From contig JAPDJB010000097.1 in assembly GCA_029259285.1 (NCBI GenBank), forward strand, positions 1 to 7,938: a DNA stretch of 7,938 nucleotides, in the 5' to 3' direction. Below are positions 7,217 to 7,938 of the stretch, one piece after another. A program made the translations under genes and the position numbers. This stretch comes from Candidatus Bathyarchaeota archaeon (GTDB lineage Archaea; Thermoproteota; Bathyarchaeia; TCS64; B23). The notes under the pieces were generated by a model. It ran no database searches. It saw only the letters and a list, made by a program, of their open reading frames with translations, and had not been told where the DNA came from. How positions within the stretch are numbered: the stretch's first letter is position 1; every line of letters starts with the position of its first letter.

Positions 7217-7938
7217 CAACCTTCAGAGGGAGTTCTCTCAAACCCCCTTAAGGGCATCCATCTATAGAGGAATATGACGGTGAGTATAGTCGTCGCAACG
7301 CCGACGAAGGAGATGAGGACGAGGGGAGACCAGAGGGTTAAAACCTTCTCAGGGCTGAGCAGAACCTTAGCCGACTCGACGGTGATGAAGCGAAGCCAGA
7401 AGAAGACCACCATCCCAGCGAGGTAATGCCTGATCTTAGGATCCTTCTGCATGTGGCAGGAGGCTGCTCCCCCGATGAGGGAGACGATGATACCCATTAT
7501 CACGAAGTCCACAGCCCGCAGCATGAAGGCTCCTAGAAGTATCGGGGAGAGTTTAAGCCAGAAGGGGAAGTTCGACCAGATGGGTGGGGCGCCCTCGGGG
7601 ACATACTGCATCGCCTTCGTCACCCCGAGGAATAGGCCAACGATGGTGAGGGTTGCCCCAGCGCCCATGGAGGCGGTTGTTATCTGCTTCTCAGGTGGTG
7701 GAAGCTTCAACTTGATCATCGCCAACCGCTCATCGAGGGCGAAGCCCTTAAGCAGTAGGGCCGCTCCGACGAGGAATGTTAGAACCATCCCAGCATTCTC
7801 CAATTGATTGAAGAGGGTGAGGATGCCGAGGGCGATGAGCATGACGCCAGGCACGCCGAGGCTCAGCCTCGAATAACGGGGATCATTCACGAGGGTCTTG
7901 AGGTATCTGAAGAAGATGGCCCCGGTCTCCTCGAGGCG
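7216..7938 (-). CDS. Archaeal multi-spanning membrane protein, probably DUF373 family (5' truncated by window edge)
   Basis: The frame is open to the window edge: the GTG at 7890 is internal, because the 16 codons upstream (RLEETGAIFFRYLKTL) continue without a stop, so 240 residues of a longer protein are visible. Hydrophobic stretches at about 26-44, 49-66, 88-106, 126-160 (probably two passes), 171-188 and 202-225 suggest six or seven membrane helices, separated by short charged loops such as KLPPPEK and MQKDPKIRH. The entry segment DPRYSRLSLGVPGVML, just after a soluble end, and the helix number fit the archaeal DUF373/COG2237 membrane family, whose function is unknown; the N-terminal soluble part would lie beyond the window. 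The family call is from recall, not from a search. The stop overlaps the uppS start by one base, so the two are probably one operon and may share a role at the membrane. Confidence 0.7.
   Translation of the reverse strand, partial: RLEETGAIFFRYLKTLVNDPRYSRLSLGVPGVMLIALGILTLFNQLENAGMVLTFLVGAALLLKGFALDERLAMIKLKLPPPEKQITTASMGAGATLTIVGLFLGVTKAMQYVPEGAPPIWSNFPFWLKLSPILLGAFMLRAVDFVIMGIIVSLIGGAASCHMQKDPKIRHYLAGMVVFFWLRFITVESAKVLLSPEKVLTLWSPLVLISFVGVATTILTVIFLYRWMPLRGFERTPSEG

Noticed and set aside
7888..7890. GTG at 7890 as the start of the membrane protein
   Set aside because: The frame continues upstream without a stop to the window edge with protein-like sequence, and no Shine-Dalgarno lies before the GTG, so the gene is truncated rather than starting here.
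8..7937. Recurring CCTCGAGGC 9-mers near both window ends, near 456 and near 6262
   Set aside because: All lie in coding DNA with frequent Leu-Glu/Glu-Arg codons; the palindromic CTCGAG core makes the match appear on both strands. No repeat unit extends beyond it.

Overview
The window looks like chromosomal DNA of a thermophilic archaeon. The evidence is an archaeal-type SMC with a VISLKD switch loop, a Pyrococcus-like prolidase, a DUF373-type membrane protein, an archaeal-type cis-prenyltransferase, TATA-box promoters in the only sizeable intergenic gap, heavy use of AGG/AGA for Arg, and proteins rich in Arg/Glu/Lys. A full SMC-ScpA-ScpB set argues against Sulfolobales-type Crenarchaeota, which lack canonical SMC. 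A Bathyarchaeia-like or other deep TACK lineage is my best guess, held weakly. The adjacent hypE means the genome probably encodes a [NiFe] hydrogenase.

Layout. 1-395 (+) is the 3' end of hypE. 427-5175 (-) is a compact three-gene operon read right to left: smc, scpA, scpB, with overlapping gene ends. It meets hypE tail to tail across 31 bp. 5176-5352 is a divergent promoter region; it carries two nearly identical TATA elements, one firing left into smc and one firing right into pepQ. 5353-6411 (+) is pepQ, a metal-dependent prolidase. It converges on 6413-7216 (-), uppS, with one base between the stop codons. uppS is preceded by, and coupled to, 7216-7938 (-), the C-terminal membrane part of a DUF373-like protein that runs off the window edge.

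How the genes fit together. Smc, ScpA and ScpB form the chromosome-organising condensin. ScpA is the kleisin that closes the SMC ring and ScpB is the winged-helix partner that binds ScpA. Gene order and overlaps predict coupled synthesis of the three. uppS makes the long-chain polyprenyl carrier used for glycan assembly; the coupled membrane protein could act in the same membrane process, but that is inference. PepQ recycles Xaa-Pro dipeptides and has no evident link to condensin beyond a shared intergenic region.

Overall this is ordinary housekeeping DNA with dense gene packing. I found no CRISPR array, mobile element, tRNA, rRNA or defence cassette, and no stretch over 300 bases without a gene. 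The most useful observations are the twin divergent promoter elements, the complete coupled condensin operon in an archaeon, a duplicated LPPPLE motif in the ScpA linker, and the residue-for-residue register of PepQ with Pyrococcus prolidase.
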